64,000 nt of DNA from Devosia marina (GCF_009758415.1 NZ_WQRF01000001.1:744001-808000), one strand, 5' to 3'. Shown: positions 28,492 to 38,336, counted from the first letter of the stretch. Program-made: numbers and translations. Notes: generated from the sequence alone by a model not told the origin.

Positions 28492-30415
28492 CACCGGCTG
28501 CCGGAATGGTGGCACCACCCAGCACATAGCCAACTTCGTCCTGGGCCGGGATGAGTGTCTGCGTGCCGGTCCCGTAATTGACATAGATGCGATACTGGCC
28601 GCGCACCCGACAGCGAACGCCCGCGGGGAGGGCCAGTGTTGGCGTATCGGCCTCGGCAATCAGATAGTCGGCCACACGCTGCACCAGTGCCTGGTCGCCA
28701 CTGGCGGTGAGGTAGAAGAGTTTTCCCTGGCAGAGCAGCACTGGCAGGCCCTCGACATCCTCCATGACGATTTCTGCACTGCCCTCGACCTTTTCCCGCC
28801 ATAGCCGCGCCGCGCCGCCACCCTTAACGGCCACCTCGATGCCTGCCGGCAAGCTGTCCACCCTGGCCACGCGGGCATCGAGCAGGTTTTGCGGCAGGTC
28901 AGGACCCAGGCGGGTGGGAATGGAAAAATGCGCAGTCTTCGAGCCAGTGCGCGGCCCTATCAAAACGTGACCGTCAAACTTGGCGACAGCGTCGCGCATA
29001 CTGTCTGTCCAGGCCAGAAGCGCGGGAATGGCGACAATATCATAACCCGCAAAACTACTTGTCGATGGTGGCAGCACATCGACATCCAACCCGCGCTTGC
29101 GGAATGCCGAATAGAGTTCACGCACATGATTGCCATGCGTGAAACCAGCCGCTTGCGGTTGAATTTCCCAGGCCCACTCGCTTTCATAGTCGTAGATCAG
29201 GGCAATCCTGCCTTGGGAAGCCGTGCCCTCAAGCCTGATTTCGGCAAGCTCTCGCGCCACCCGAGTGGCCTCGCCATAGGCGGGCGCCGGTTCGCTGTCG
29301 GGTCGCAACAGTCCCGCATGCATCTGCTCCTGCGCGAAAGGCGCCTGGCGCCAGCGGAAATACGACACGACTTCCGCGCCATGCGCAAAGGCCTCCCAGG
29401 CCCAGAGTCGCGCCATGCCGGGCAATGGGTCGGGATTTGCCGCCGCCCAGTTCACCGGGCCGGGCTGCTGTTCCATGATCCACATCCGGCCATGCCCGAC
29501 GCTGCGATAGAGATCGTGGTGAAAGGCCGCATTGTCTGGATCGCCCTGCCGCATATAGAGCGCCTTGTGCTCCGCGGCTTCATCGCTGCCGGCGAGGTGC
29601 CCGAGGGGATAGGAATCCCAGCTGGCTACGTCGATCGTCTCGCCCAGCTTGAAGTGATCGAACTCGCTGTACCGGCTCATGAAATTGTGGATCACCGGCA
29701 GGTCAGGCCGCCGGTTCTTCAAGATCTCATATTGCACCGCATTGAACGCGGCGACCTGATCGGACGAGTAGCGCCGGAAATCCAGCTCATGGGCCGGAGC
29801 GGCATCATAGACCAGCAGGTTGGGCAGCTCGATCTGGTTAAAGCTGTTGTACTCCATCGACCAGAACACGTTGCCCCAGGCCTGGTTCAGCGCCTCGATG
29901 CTTCCATATTTCTTGGCCAGCCACAGTCTAAACCCGTCTCGGGCCGCCGGCGAATAGGAATAGGTCGTTCCGTGGCAGCCATATTCATTGTCGGTCTGCC
30001 AGCCTCCTAGGGCGGAGTGATCGCCCAATGCCTCGGCAAGGATGCGCGTGATACGCGCACTTTCTTCGCGATAGCCCAGATGTGAGAAATCATAGTGCCG
30101 GCGGGAGCCAAAGCCCTTGCTTCGCCCATCACGATCGACCGCCAGCATGTCGGGATGCTTGTCGATCATCCAGCGCGGCGGCGTCGCGGTCGGCGTCCCG
30201 ACGATCACCTTGAGGCCGTGGCGCCCCAGCACGTCCATGGCGCGGAGCATCCAGTCGAGTTGGAGATTGCCGGCAGTCGGCTCGAGCCGCGACCAGGCGA
30301 ATTCGCCAATCCGGACATAGCTAATGCCGACTTCGGCCATGCGTCTGGCATCGGTTTCCCAAAGGGCCTCTGGCCAGTGTTCAGGATAATAGCAGACGCC
30401 AAGGCTGGGCTTCAT
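28460..30415 (-). CDS. Beta-galactosidase, glycoside hydrolase family 42
   Basis: A 651-residue GH42 enzyme that cleaves terminal beta-galactosides. It starts MKPSLGVCYYPEHWPEALW, has the acid/base glutamate E144 in WQTDNEYGCHG and the nucleophile E315 in MWIMEQQPGPVNW, then a trimerisation domain (VVSYFRWRQAPFAQEQMHAG) and a small C-terminal beta domain. There is no signal peptide, so it acts in the cytoplasm on imported oligosaccharides. It is the last gene of a four-gene operon, 8 nt after the lactonase gene; a TTG at 30427 is an alternative start. It presumably supplies galactose for the rest of the operon. Confidence 0.92.
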   Translation of the reverse strand: MKPSLGVCYYPEHWPEALWETDARRMAEVGISYVRIGEFAWSRLEPTAGNLQLDWMLRAMDVLGRHGLKVIVGTPTATPPRWMIDKHPDMLAVDRDGRSKGFGSRRHYDFSHLGYREESARITRILAEALGDHSALGGWQTDNEYGCHGTTYSYSPAARDGFRLWLAKKYGSIEALNQAWGNVFWSMEYNSFNQIELPNLLVYDAAPAHELDFRRYSSDQVAAFNAVQYEILKNRRPDLPVIHNFMSRYSEFDHFKLGETIDVASWDSYPLGHLAGSDEAAEHKALYMRQGDPDNAAFHHDLYRSVGHGRMWIMEQQPGPVNWAAANPDPLPGMARLWAWEAFAHGAEVVSYFRWRQAPFAQEQMHAGLLRPDSEPAPAYGEATRVARELAEIRLEGTASQGRIALIYDYESEWAWEIQPQAAGFTHGNHVRELYSAFRKRGLDVDVLPPSTSSFAGYDIVAIPALLAWTDSMRDAVAKFDGHVLIGPRTGSKTAHFSIPTRLGPDLPQNLLDARVARVDSLPAGIEVAVKGGGAARLWREKVEGSAEIVMEDVEGLPVLLCQGKLFYLTASGDQALVQRVADYLIAEADTPTLALPAGVRCRVRGQYRIYVNYGTGTQTLIPAQDEVGYVLGGATIPAAGVSVARCARAD

Positions 30416-30423
30416 TGCGGGTC

Positions 30424-31299
30424 TCAAAGCTTGATTTTGGGTTCGGGCTGTCCGGCCACCTCGAGGTCGATATAGAACACCCCGCCGGCGACCTTCTCCG
30501 ACGCCAATTGCTCGGCCGACATGGTCTTGTTGGCGCTGGTCAGGAACAGGCGCTTCAGGTCCTTGCCGCCAAAGGCGGGGCAGGTGACCTGGCTCACAGG
30601 CACCTCGATGATGCGGTCAATGGACCCGTCAGGCGCATAGCGGATCACACAGGAGCCGCCCCAGCGGGCATTCCAAAGAAAGCCCGCGCTATCCACAACG
30701 GCGCCGTCTGGATAGCCGCGATGCTCCGAAACATCCGCAAACAGTTCCCATTCGCCAACCGGCATCCCCGTTTCGGGGTCGACGGTACATTTGAGGATCT
30801 TCTGGTCCGGAGTGTCGGTCCAATAAGCCGTCCGGCCGTCGGGCGAGAAACAGGTGGCATTGGGAATGGCGGCATTCGAGATGATCTTGGTCAGAACGCC
30901 CGCGCGATAATGATAGACCGCGCCGTCCTTCGGCCCTTCATCCTTGACCATAGTGCCGATCCAGAATGCGCCCGAGGGATGCACTCGGCTGTCATTGGTA
31001 CGATTGGCGGGCACGTCACGCTCGACGTCGATCAGATGCTCCATGTCACCGGTAACCAGGTCGAAGCGTTTCAGGCCAGTTTCACTGGCGAGCGCCAGCG
31101 TTGCATCGTCGATGATGGCCGCTGCGGCAACGGTCTCGTCGAAATGCCAACGGTTCTGCACGTCGCCTTCGGCATTGGCGGCGAACAGGATCTGGTTGTT
31201 GATATCGAACCAGAACAATTGCTGCCGGACCGCATGCCAGAAAGGTCCTTCGCCCAATGCACATTGGCTGTCGATGAGAAGTTTGGCGGTTTCAGTCAT
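30424..31299 (-). CDS. SMP-30/gluconolactonase family sugar lactonase
   Basis: A 291-residue six-bladed beta-propeller. The metal ligand glutamate lies in ALGEGPFWH (residue 17) and further conserved segments are NDSRVHPSGAFWIGTM, NATCFSPDGRTAYWTDT and GYPDGAVVDSAGFLWNARWGG, which supply the asparagine and aspartate ligands. The family hydrolyses aldonolactones; in this operon the likely substrate is D-galactono-lactone, giving galactonate (inference from neighbours). The start overlaps the aldolase stop by 4 nt. L-arabinonolactone is an alternative substrate. Confidence 0.88.
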   Translation of the reverse strand: MTETAKLLIDSQCALGEGPFWHAVRQQLFWFDINNQILFAANAEGDVQNRWHFDETVAAAAIIDDATLALASETGLKRFDLVTGDMEHLIDVERDVPANRTNDSRVHPSGAFWIGTMVKDEGPKDGAVYHYRAGVLTKIISNAAIPNATCFSPDGRTAYWTDTPDQKILKCTVDPETGMPVGEWELFADVSEHRGYPDGAVVDSAGFLWNARWGGSCVIRYAPDGSIDRIIEVPVSQVTCPAFGGKDLKRLFLTSANKTMSAEQLASEKVAGGVFYIDLEVAGQPEPKIKL

Positions 31300-31925
31300 T
31301 TTGCGGCTCCCCGATCATAGGCCGCAACGGCCAGTTTCGCGCGTTCGCTCACGTCCGCCACACCCATGCCCGGCTTGAAGATATAGGTGCCCAGGCCAAA
31401 TCCGGTGCAGCCCGCGGCGAAGAACTCGTGAAAATTATCCGGATTGGCGCCGCCAACCGCGTATAGCGGCAGGGTGGGGGGGAGCACGGCCTTCATCGCC
31501 TTAATGCCCTTGGCACCCAGCACTTCGGCCGGGAAGAATTTGAGTCCGGTCGCGCCGGCACGAATGGCGGCAAATGCATCGGTCGGAGAAAACACCCCGG
31601 GATAGGATTTCAGCTCCAGCCGCACGGTCTCCTCGATAACCTCGACATTGGTGTCCGGCGAGACAATGAAGGTGCCACCAGCACCGGCTACCGCCCGCAC
31701 ATCTTCTGGCGTCAGCACCGTGCCCGCGCCAATCTCGGCCCGATCAGACAGGGCCTTGGCGGCACGGCCGATACTATCCACCGCATTGGGTGAATTGAGC
31801 GGTACTTCGATCAGCGTAATGCCGGCCTCCACCAGTGCCGTGCAGACGGGCACGGCCTCTTCGGGTGTAATGCCGCGCAGAATGGCGATGATGTGGCGAT
31901 GGGTCACGGGCAAATCCTCAGGCAA
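31296..31925 (-). CDS. dgoA: 2-dehydro-3-deoxy-6-phosphogalactonate aldolase
   Basis: A 209-residue class I aldolase of the KDPG/KDPGal family, cleaving KDPGal to pyruvate and glyceraldehyde-3-phosphate. The Schiff-base lysine is K129 in ATGLKFFPAE and the catalytic glutamate E40 is in ITLIEVPLNSP; IGAGTVLTPEDV and LYAVGGANPDNF complete the TIM barrel. The LNSP sequence after the glutamate and the adjacent kinase favour KDPGal over KDPG. It overlaps dgoK by 8 nt. Confidence 0.92.
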   Translation of the reverse strand: MPEDLPVTHRHIIAILRGITPEEAVPVCTALVEAGITLIEVPLNSPNAVDSIGRAAKALSDRAEIGAGTVLTPEDVRAVAGAGGTFIVSPDTNVEVIEETVRLELKSYPGVFSPTDAFAAIRAGATGLKFFPAEVLGAKGIKAMKAVLPPTLPLYAVGGANPDNFHEFFAAGCTGFGLGTYIFKPGMGVADVSERAKLAVAAYDRGAAK

Positions 31926-32835
31926 TGGACGCGCGTGCGGCTGTCAGACCGGCCAGCACGACTTCAGTTGAATCAACCAGACGACCAGAGGCGCCGGCCA
32001 TGTGGAGCACGCGCATATACAGCGCGCAGAGCTTGTCCGAGCCGATCAGTGGCACCGGATCTGTGCTGATCTCGTTACGGCTCGCAGCAATCTCGGTGCC
32101 GATCAGCAGGCCCGAGAGATAGCCGGCACACCAGTCCGGCGCCTGGCCCGATAGGAGCGAGGCGGCGCGAACGGTGAACAACTGGCCCAAAAGCCCGGCA
32201 GGATTGTCCAGCCCGTCTCGCGCTCCGGCTACAAATCCCTCATCCTGGCCGGGGCCATCCAGTGGCCCGTTCAGCGAGTGGCGCAGCACCGATTGGCTCT
32301 TGAGCAGGGCGAACATTTCCCCCGTCATGGCCGTCGAAAAGTGCTCGATTCGCGTGCCGTCGAGCCTTGCCCATTTCGAATGCGTGCCCGGCATGCAGAC
32401 CAGACCGGCATAATCGGGGTTGAGGCTCGCCAATCCGAGCAATTGGGTTTCCTCACCACGCATGACATTTTCGCCGCCTTGCCGCTGGCAGACTCCGGGC
32501 AGGATCGAGACACGAAACCGTTCATCTGGCATATCCGGGCTTACCGCGCCCTGGCCAAGCAACCTAAGATCGGTCGGCGCCTCAAGATAAGGCGCTTCGA
32601 TCCAACCCTGCCGCGCTCCGGCCATGCCGCAAATAACCACGTCAAGCGGGCCGGCTTGCAACTGCATTTGCCCAAGCGCAGCGCCAAGCGCTTGTGGAAA
32701 CTGCGCGCGGGCCAATTTGCCCATGCCCTGGTCGGAGTCGGCGCGTGCAACCACAGCACCAGAACCCCCAATGCCCCAGGCCCGCAGATTGGACGTCCCC
32801 CAATCCACCCCAACCCATGCAACTGACTCGGTCAA
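31918..32835 (-). CDS. dgoK: 2-dehydro-3-deoxygalactonokinase
   Basis: A 305-residue ASKHA-fold kinase that phosphorylates 2-keto-3-deoxygalactonate. The N-terminal phosphate-binding loop is WVGVDWGTSNLRAWGI, then ICGMAGARQGWIEAPYL, LPGVCQRQGGENVMRGEETQLLG and the adenosine region VCMPGTHSKWARLDG. Length and motifs match DgoK. It is the first gene of the operon (dgoK, dgoA, lactonase, GH42) and faces the dehydratase gene across 296 nt. No regulator or transporter gene is next to it. Confidence 0.92.
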   Translation of the reverse strand: MTESVAWVGVDWGTSNLRAWGIGGSGAVVARADSDQGMGKLARAQFPQALGAALGQMQLQAGPLDVVICGMAGARQGWIEAPYLEAPTDLRLLGQGAVSPDMPDERFRVSILPGVCQRQGGENVMRGEETQLLGLASLNPDYAGLVCMPGTHSKWARLDGTRIEHFSTAMTGEMFALLKSQSVLRHSLNGPLDGPGQDEGFVAGARDGLDNPAGLLGQLFTVRAASLLSGQAPDWCAGYLSGLLIGTEIAASRNEISTDPVPLIGSDKLCALYMRVLHMAGASGRLVDSTEVVLAGLTAARASIA

Positions 32836-33131
32836 ACTAATCCCTCTCCCTCGATCCCGGAACGATGCGGCGCGACCCTAATGGCCTCTGCGCCCGCTGG
32901 CCAGTTCGATTCCAACTCCAGACCTTTGCTTACGCGATCGCGGCTCTGCCAGCTTGTCCCAGGGTAAGCTCAGGAAGCCCGTTGACTAGATTTCTAACAT
33001 CCATGGCACAGCTTTGGTTGATTTGTATGATTTTTTGTCCCCAACCCATTCACAGCGCGGTTTCGCGTGGTAAAACACTCCGACGAAGGCCCTCTGATCC
33101 GCGCCCGGCGGACAAGCAAGGAACAGGCAAG
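32836..33131. promoter_or_regulatory. Divergent control region of the galactose locus
   Basis: The 296 nt between dgoK (-) and the dehydratase gene (+) must hold both promoters. TTGACT (32982-32987) and TATGAT (33026-33031) are visible on the plus strand but not at standard mutual spacing. A GGTTG/CAACC pair (33016-33020/33042-33046) flanks the TATGAT and could be part of an operator. I see no long palindrome that would identify the regulator. Confidence 0.35.
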
Positions 33132-34940
33132 ATGACTGCAGACAATGGCGGCGCCGGCGGCCGCAAGCTTCGCTCGCGCGCATGGTTCGACAATCCCGAT
33201 AATCCCGACATGACCGCGCTCTATCTTGAGCGCTACATGAATTTCGGCGTGTCGCGAGAGGAATTGCAGTCCGGCAAGCCGATTATCGGAATCGCCCAGA
33301 CCGGTTCGGATCTCAGCCCCTGCAATCGCCATCACATGGTGCTGGCCGAACGCGTGCGCGAGGGCATTCGCGAGGCGGGCGGCATCGCCATCGAATTTCC
33401 GGTGCACCCGATCCAGGAAACCGGCAAGCGACCGACGGCGGGCCTCGACCGCAACCTGGCATATCTGGGCCTGGTTGAAGTGCTCTACGGCTATCCGCTC
33501 GATGGCGTGGTCCTTACCATTGGCTGCGACAAGACCACGCCAGCCATGCTCATGGGCGCGGCCACGGTAAATATTCCGGCCATCGCGCTTTCCGTCGGCC
33601 CCATGCTCAATGGCTGGCACAAGGGTGAGCGCACCGGTTCGGGCACCATCGTCTGGAAGGCCCGGCAAATGTTGGCCGCTGGCGAGATCGACTACCCCAA
33701 GTTCATCGAGCTTGTCGCTTCGTCTGCGCCGTCCACCGGCTACTGCAACACCATGGGCACGGCCTCGACCATGAATTCGCTGGCCGAGGCCCTGGGCATG
33801 CAGCTCCCCGGTTCCGCCGCCATCCCCGCGCCCTATCGCGACCGTCAGGAAATGGCCTACCGCACCGGCAAGCGCGCCGTGGAAATGGTACATGAGGATC
33901 TCAAGCCCTCAGACATCCTCACTAAGGAAAATTTCCTTAACGCCATTGTCGTCAATTCTGCCATCGGCGGTTCGACTAATGCGCCCATCCATATCAACGC
34001 CATTGCCAAGCATATCGGCGTCGACCTCGAGATCGATGAATGGCAGCAGCACGGCCAGAAGGTGCCTCTGCTGGTCAATCTGCAGCCGGCTGGCGAATAT
34101 CTTGGCGAGGACTACTACCACGCCGGTGGCGTGCCTGCCGTGGTCAACGAGCTGATGGGGCAGGGCCTGATCCACGAAAATGCGCCTACCGTCAACGGCA
34201 AGACGATTGGCGAAAATTGCCGCACCACCGTCATCGAAGATGACAAGGTCATCCGCCATTTCGCCAATCCGCTCATGGCCGAGGCGGGCTTCCTAGTGCT
34301 GCGTGGCAATCTCTTCGACAACGCTATTATGAAGACCAGCGTTATCAGCCCGGAGTTCAAGGACCGCTACCTGTCCGATCCGGCACATCCAGGCATGTTT
34401 GAGGGCAAGGCCGTGGTCTTTGATGGCCCCGAGGATTATCATCACCGAATCGACGACCCGGCGCTTGAGATCGACGAACACACCCTGTTGTTCATGCGCG
34501 GCGCCGGCCCGATCGGCTATCCGGGCGCCGCCGAAGTGGTCAACATGCGTCCGCCCGACTACCTCATCAAGAAGGGTATTCACTCGCTGGCCTGCATCGG
34601 TGATGGCCGCCAGTCCGGAACCTCCGGTTCGCCCTCTATCCTCAACGCCTCCCCTGAGGCTGCCGCAGGTGGCAATCTTGCCATTCTAAAGACCGGCGAT
34701 CGGGTCCGCATCGATCTCAACAAGGGCGAAGCCGACATCCTCATTTCCGACGAGGAAATCGCGAACCGCCGCTCTGCGCTTGAGGCCGATGGTGGCTACA
34801 AATTCCCCAAGCACCAGACACCCTGGCAGGAAATCCAGCGCGGCATCGTGGGGCAGCTGGGCGAGGGGGCCATTCTCAAGCCCGCCGAGAAGTATCAGCG
34901 CATCGCTCAGACTGAAGGCGTGCCGCGCGACAATCACTAA
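33132..34940 (+). CDS. IlvD/Edd family sugar-acid dehydratase
   Basis: A 602-residue Fe-S dehydratase of the IlvD/Edd family. Three conserved cysteines fit cluster ligands: C64 in [11 protein letters not shown]132 in [10 protein letters not shown] and C205 in [10 protein letters not shown]. The C-terminal region has [20 protein letters not shown], with the likely catalytic serine. It is closest in style to pentonate/hexonate dehydratases (L-arabinonate, D-xylonate, D-galactonate), not to IlvD itself. Next to dgoK-dgoA it most plausibly dehydrates galactonate to 2-keto-3-deoxygalactonate in place of the enolase-type DgoD. The start is the ATG at 33132; the upstream extension has no family similarity. 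Confidence 0.88.
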   Translation: MTADNGGAGGRKLRSRAWFDNPDNPDMTALYLERYMNFGVSREELQSGKPIIGIAQTGSDLSPCNRHHMVLAERVREGIREAGGIAIEFPVHPIQETGKRPTAGLDRNLAYLGLVEVLYGYPLDGVVLTIGCDKTTPAMLMGAATVNIPAIALSVGPMLNGWHKGERTGSGTIVWKARQMLAAGEIDYPKFIELVASSAPSTGYCNTMGTASTMNSLAEALGMQLPGSAAIPAPYRDRQEMAYRTGKRAVEMVHEDLKPSDILTKENFLNAIVVNSAIGGSTNAPIHINAIAKHIGVDLEIDEWQQHGQKVPLLVNLQPAGEYLGEDYYHAGGVPAVVNELMGQGLIHENAPTVNGKTIGENCRTTVIEDDKVIRHFANPLMAEAGFLVLRGNLFDNAIMKTSVISPEFKDRYLSDPAHPGMFEGKAVVFDGPEDYHHRIDDPALEIDEHTLLFMRGAGPIGYPGAAEVVNMRPPDYLIKKGIHSLACIGDGRQSGTSGSPSILNASPEAAAGGNLAILKTGDRVRIDLNKGEADILISDEEIANRRSALEADGGYKFPKHQTPWQEIQRGIVGQLGEGAILKPAEKYQRIAQTEGVPRDNH

Positions 34941-34962
34941 GGCTCGCGTCGTTCATAAAACC

Positions 34963-34995
34963 AGAGGCCCGCCATTTCGGCGGGCCTCTTAATTC
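34963..34995. terminator. Bidirectional terminator between dehydratase and lexA genes
   Basis: An 11-bp stem AGAGGCCCGCC/GGCGGGCCTCT (34963-34973 with 34979-34989) with an ATTTC loop, followed by TTAATT on the plus strand and by a TTTTAT on the minus strand. The two genes converge here, so it can end both transcripts. Confidence 0.8.
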
Positions 34996-35009
34996 CAGCG
35001 CTATTGATC

Positions 35010-35729
35010 TCAATACTTCCGCATCAACCCCACAAGCCGACCCTGCACCTTGACCCGGTCGGGCGGAAAAATGCGGGTTTCATAGGCCGGGTTGGCGGCC
35101 TCCAGGGCGACCGTGTCGCCCTTGCGGCGCAGACGCTTCAGGGTCGCTTCCTCATCATCGACCAGAGCCACGATGATTTCGCCGGTCGAGGCGTGTTCCT
35201 GCTTCTTGATCAGCACGGTGTCGCCATCGAAAATGCCGGCCTCGATCATCGAGTCCCCCCGAACCTCAAGCGCGTAATGCTCGCCCGCGCCGAGCATCTC
35301 AGGCGGCACGGAGATAGTATGGGAATGAGACTGGATAGCCTCGATCGGGGTACCGGCCGCAATGCGCCCCATGACCGGGATCGAAACCGGACGGGCATAA
35401 TCATCTCCGCCGCCGGAATTGCCGCGGGCCGGTGGATTGGCCACTTTGCCCAGATTACCCTCGATCACCGAGGGTTCGAACCGCCCCTTGCGACCGCCCA
35501 GAGACGGGTTCATCGAGTCGGGCAGCTTCACCACTTCCAGGGCCCTGGCCCGATTGGGCAGGCGCCGGATAAAGCCGCGCTCCTCCAGGGCTGTAATCAG
35601 CCGATGAATGCCGGATTTGGACGCCAGATCCAGCGCGTCCTTCATTTCATCGAAGCTTGGGGGGATGCCGCTCTCCTTCATCCGTTCATGGATGAACATC
35701 AGCAGCTCGTGTTGTTTGCGTGTCAGCAT
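35010..35729 (-). CDS. lexA: SOS repressor LexA
   Basis: A 239-residue repressor-protease. The N-terminal winged helix (residues 1-70, [20 protein letters not shown]) binds SOS boxes; the C-terminal S24 domain has the Ala-Gly self-cleavage site at A125-G126 ([11 protein letters not shown]), the catalytic serine S160 (RGDSM) and lysine K198 (ATLKRL). Compared with E. coli LexA (202 aa) it has the longer linker usual in alphaproteobacteria. The ATG at 35729 is chosen over an in-frame GTG at 35738. Two perfect SOS boxes lie upstream, so it is autoregulated. Confidence 0.96.
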   Translation of the reverse strand: MLTRKQHELLMFIHERMKESGIPPSFDEMKDALDLASKSGIHRLITALEERGFIRRLPNRARALEVVKLPDSMNPSLGGRKGRFEPSVIEGNLGKVANPPARGNSGGGDDYARPVSIPVMGRIAAGTPIEAIQSHSHTISVPPEMLGAGEHYALEVRGDSMIEAGIFDGDTVLIKKQEHASTGEIIVALVDDEEATLKRLRRKGDTVALEAANPAYETRIFPPDRVKVQGRLVGLMRKY

Positions 35730-35751
35730 TGGCCCCACTACCCCAGAATCG

Positions 35752-35766
35752 GAACATAGACGGAAC
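35752..35766 (-). promoter_or_regulatory. LexA binding site (SOS box) 1
   Basis: On the minus strand GTTC-CGTCTAT-GTTC, a perfect alphaproteobacterial direct-repeat SOS box, 22 nt before the lexA ATG. Confidence 0.9.
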
Positions 35767-35776
35767 GACCATACAT

Positions 35777-35791
35777 GTTCCAGTTATGTTC
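35777..35791 (+). promoter_or_regulatory. LexA binding site (SOS box) 2
   Basis: On the plus strand GTTC-CAGTTAT-GTTC, a second perfect match, in the opposite orientation and 10 nt from box 1. The only nearby gene it can serve is lexA, since moeA also reads leftward and ends at 35846. Confidence 0.85.
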
Positions 35792-35845
35792 TGCAACGGC
35801 CTTGAGTGCGGGGCACTGCCGAAGCCTCCCGCGACCCGGCGCGAG

Positions 35846-37048
35846 CTAGAAGGCGTCGATCGGCAGGGCTTCGACCACGGTCCCAATTGGCTGGCCGGGA
35901 TCGTTCTCCGGCTGCACGACAAGCAGGTCCGCCGCCGCCAGGGAAGAGGTATGGCCGCTGTCTGTCTGGGAAATCGGCAGCGCCTGCATGCCGTCGGCCC
36001 CCGGGACAAGTTGCGCTCGCATGAAATGCCGGCGCGCACTGTTAGATGGGGTGGGGCCAGCGAGCGGCAAGCGCCAAGGTTCTGGCTCGCCGTGACCAAC
36101 CCAGGCGCGCAAGGCCGGCTTGATGAAGACCATCGCTGTCACCATCGCCGAAACGGGGTTTCCTGGCAGTCCAAACACCAGCGTTCGGCCATGGGTGCCG
36201 AACATCAGCGGTTTTCCTGGACGCATATTGATGCGCCAGAAATCGAGCGACACGCCGAGCCCCGTGAGAATGTCCTGCACTAGGTCGTGCTCACCCACCG
36301 AGGCGCCGCCCGTGGTGATGAGGACATCCGGCCCCGCCATGAGAATTCCCTCCAGCCGCTCCCGCAGCTGCTCGACGTCGTCGCTGACTATGCCGTGGTC
36401 GGCGACCTGCCGGGCATAGGGCGTCAGCATGGCGGAGAGGCCGAAACTGTTCGAAGCGACGATCTGATCCGGCCCAAGTGGCGTGCCGGGCAGTACCAGT
36501 TCGTCACCAGTGGCCAGAAGCGCAATGCTGGGACGCTGCGCAACGGTGAGGCGGGCCTGGTTTGCCGCTGCCGCCACTGCAATCTGCATCGGCGTCAAGC
36601 GGGTTCCCGCTGCAATCAGGTTCTGACCGATCGAAAAATCATTGCCCTTGGCGCGCACACTGTGGCCGAGCCGGGCAGGGGCCGTGAAATGGACGAAGTC
36701 GTCGTCTCGAACTGCCTCTTCCTGCATGATGACCGTGTCCACACCCGGCGGTACCGGCGCCCCCGTGAGGATTCGGACGGCCTCCCCGCGATGCACGCCG
36801 CCACCATAGCCCGCGCCGGCCTGCGAAGTGCCGATCACACGCAGCCGCGCCCCTTCGACAACGTCTTCCGCCCGAATGGCGTAACCATCCATGGCGCTGG
36901 CATCAAACGGCGGCTGGTTGTGTCCCGCAATGACCGGGGCGGCCAGGACACGGCCATTGGCCTCGCCAAGCGACACTTGTTCAGGCGTGACGGCAGGGAC
37001 CCGACCCAAAATGGCCTTCAAGGCCTCGTCGACCGGAAGAAGGCTCAT
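35846..37048 (-). CDS. moeA: Molybdopterin molybdenumtransferase
   Basis: A 400-residue enzyme that inserts molybdate into adenylated molybdopterin. It shows ASAMDGYAIRAEDV, GAPVPPGVDTVIMQEEA, SIALLATGDELVLPGTPLGPDQI and TTGGASVGEHDLVQDIL, the MoeA/gephyrin hallmarks, with the C-terminal domain IV last. The ATG at 37048 overlaps the moaC stop by 4 nt; a longer frame upstream lies within moaC and is not used. It is the last gene of the ppiD-trp-moa run. Confidence 0.94.
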   Translation of the reverse strand: MSLLPVDEALKAILGRVPAVTPEQVSLGEANGRVLAAPVIAGHNQPPFDASAMDGYAIRAEDVVEGARLRVIGTSQAGAGYGGGVHRGEAVRILTGAPVPPGVDTVIMQEEAVRDDDFVHFTAPARLGHSVRAKGNDFSIGQNLIAAGTRLTPMQIAVAAAANQARLTVAQRPSIALLATGDELVLPGTPLGPDQIVASNSFGLSAMLTPYARQVADHGIVSDDVEQLRERLEGILMAGPDVLITTGGASVGEHDLVQDILTGLGVSLDFWRINMRPGKPLMFGTHGRTLVFGLPGNPVSAMVTAMVFIKPALRAWVGHGEPEPWRLPLAGPTPSNSARRHFMRAQLVPGADGMQALPISQTDSGHTSSLAAADLLVVQPENDPGQPIGTVVEALPIDAF

Positions 37049-37524
37049 GGCGTCCGCGCAAAGTCGCCGGACTTGCCGCCGGATTTTTCCACCAGGCACA
37101 TCTCGGACACCACCATGGCCCGGTCGATGGCCTTGGCCATGTCGTATAGCGTCAAGGCCGCGGTCGAGGCCGCAATCAGCGCTTCCATTTCGACGCCGGT
37201 CTGTCCGGTGGTTTCAGCGGTCGCAACAACCCGGATGCTGGTGTTGCTCGCCCCGGAGATATCGACGCTGACCTTGGTCAACGGGATCGGGTGGCAAAGC
37301 GGGATCAGCTCCGCCGTCTTCTTGGCGGCCATGATTCCGGCAATCCGCGCCACGGCAAGCGCGTCACCCTTTTTGAGCCCGCCACCCATTATGGTGGCAA
37401 TCGTTTCCGCCTGGCCGCTCAGCACCGCCTGTGCCACGGCGCGGCGTCGCGTAACCGCCTTGTCACCGATATCCACGATATGGGCCTCGCCCTTTTCATT
37501 GAGATGGGTGAGGCCGCTCGTCAT
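37045..37524 (-). CDS. moaC: Cyclic pyranopterin monophosphate synthase
   Basis: A 159-residue enzyme of molybdenum cofactor synthesis, acting with MoaA to turn GTP into cyclic pyranopterin monophosphate. MVDIG-like VDIGDKAVTRRRAVA, KKTAELIPLCHPIPLTKV and VEMEALIAASTAALTLYDMAKAIDR are the family signatures. The ATG at 37524 shares one base with the trpC stop (TGATG), which points to translational coupling. The upstream extension of the frame is a shadow of trpC. Confidence 0.95.
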   Translation of the reverse strand: MTSGLTHLNEKGEAHIVDIGDKAVTRRRAVAQAVLSGQAETIATIMGGGLKKGDALAVARIAGIMAAKKTAELIPLCHPIPLTKVSVDISGASNTSIRVVATAETTGQTGVEMEALIAASTAALTLYDMAKAIDRAMVVSEMCLVEKSGGKSGDFARTP

Positions 37525-38336
37525 CAGCGCACCGTCTCCGCTGCACCCATCAGCAAAGCGCGCGTGGCTGCGACCACGTCGTCCTGCCGCATCAGGCTTT
37601 CGCCCACCAGAAACGTGCCGACATTGCATCGCTCGTCGAGCATTTTGACGTGCTCATGGGTGACAATGCCGCTTTCGCTGACCAGCAGCACGTCGTCCGG
37701 CACACCCGCGGCCAGATTGACCGTGGTTTCGAGCGTGGTTTCGAACGTACGCAGATTGCGATTGTTGACGCCGATGAATTTGGCATCCAGCGCCAGGGCG
37801 CGGTCCAGCTCAAGCTGGTCATGCACCTCCACCAGCGCGTCTATGCCCCATTCCTCTGCCGCATCGAGCAGATAGCGGGCCACATCGTCGCCCACCGCCG
37901 CCAGAATGATCAGAATGCAATCGGCGCCCCAGGATCGGGCCTCGGCCACCTGATAGGTCTCGAACAGGAAGTCCTTGCGCAGCACCGGCAGCCTGGTCGC
38001 AGCCCGTGCCTCTATCAGATAGCTTGGCGAGCCCTGAAAGCTCGGGCGGTCAGTAAGCACCGAAAGGCAGGCCGCACCCCCCTGCTCATAGGCGCGGGCA
38101 ATTTCGGACGGGTTGAAGTCGGCCCGGATCAGCCCCTTGGAGGGACTGGCCTTCTTCACTTCCGCGATCAGAGCATAATCGCCCTTGGCGCGCTTGTCCT
38201 TAATGGCTTTGAGAAAGCCGCGCGGTACGGGCTGGTCATGCGCCTCGGCGACGACTTCAGCCCAAGGACGTACGCTCTTGGCCGCCGCGATTTCCTCGCG
38301 CTTATAAGCTTCGATCTGCTTGAGAATATCGCTCAT
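37524..38336 (-). CDS. trpC: Indole-3-glycerol phosphate synthase
   Basis: A 270-residue TIM-barrel enzyme closing the indole ring in tryptophan synthesis. It contains [57 protein letters not shown] and [14 protein letters not shown] with the conserved lysines and glutamates. It is monofunctional, without a fused TrpF. Stop and start codons share one base with moaC and trpD respectively. Confidence 0.95.
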   Translation of the reverse strand: MSDILKQIEAYKREEIAAAKSVRPWAEVVAEAHDQPVPRGFLKAIKDKRAKGDYALIAEVKKASPSKGLIRADFNPSEIARAYEQGGAACLSVLTDRPSFQGSPSYLIEARAATRLPVLRKDFLFETYQVAEARSWGADCILIILAAVGDDVARYLLDAAEEWGIDALVEVHDQLELDRALALDAKFIGVNNRNLRTFETTLETTVNLAAGVPDDVLLVSESGIVTHEHVKMLDERCNVGTFLVGESLMRQDDVVAATRALLMGAAETVR

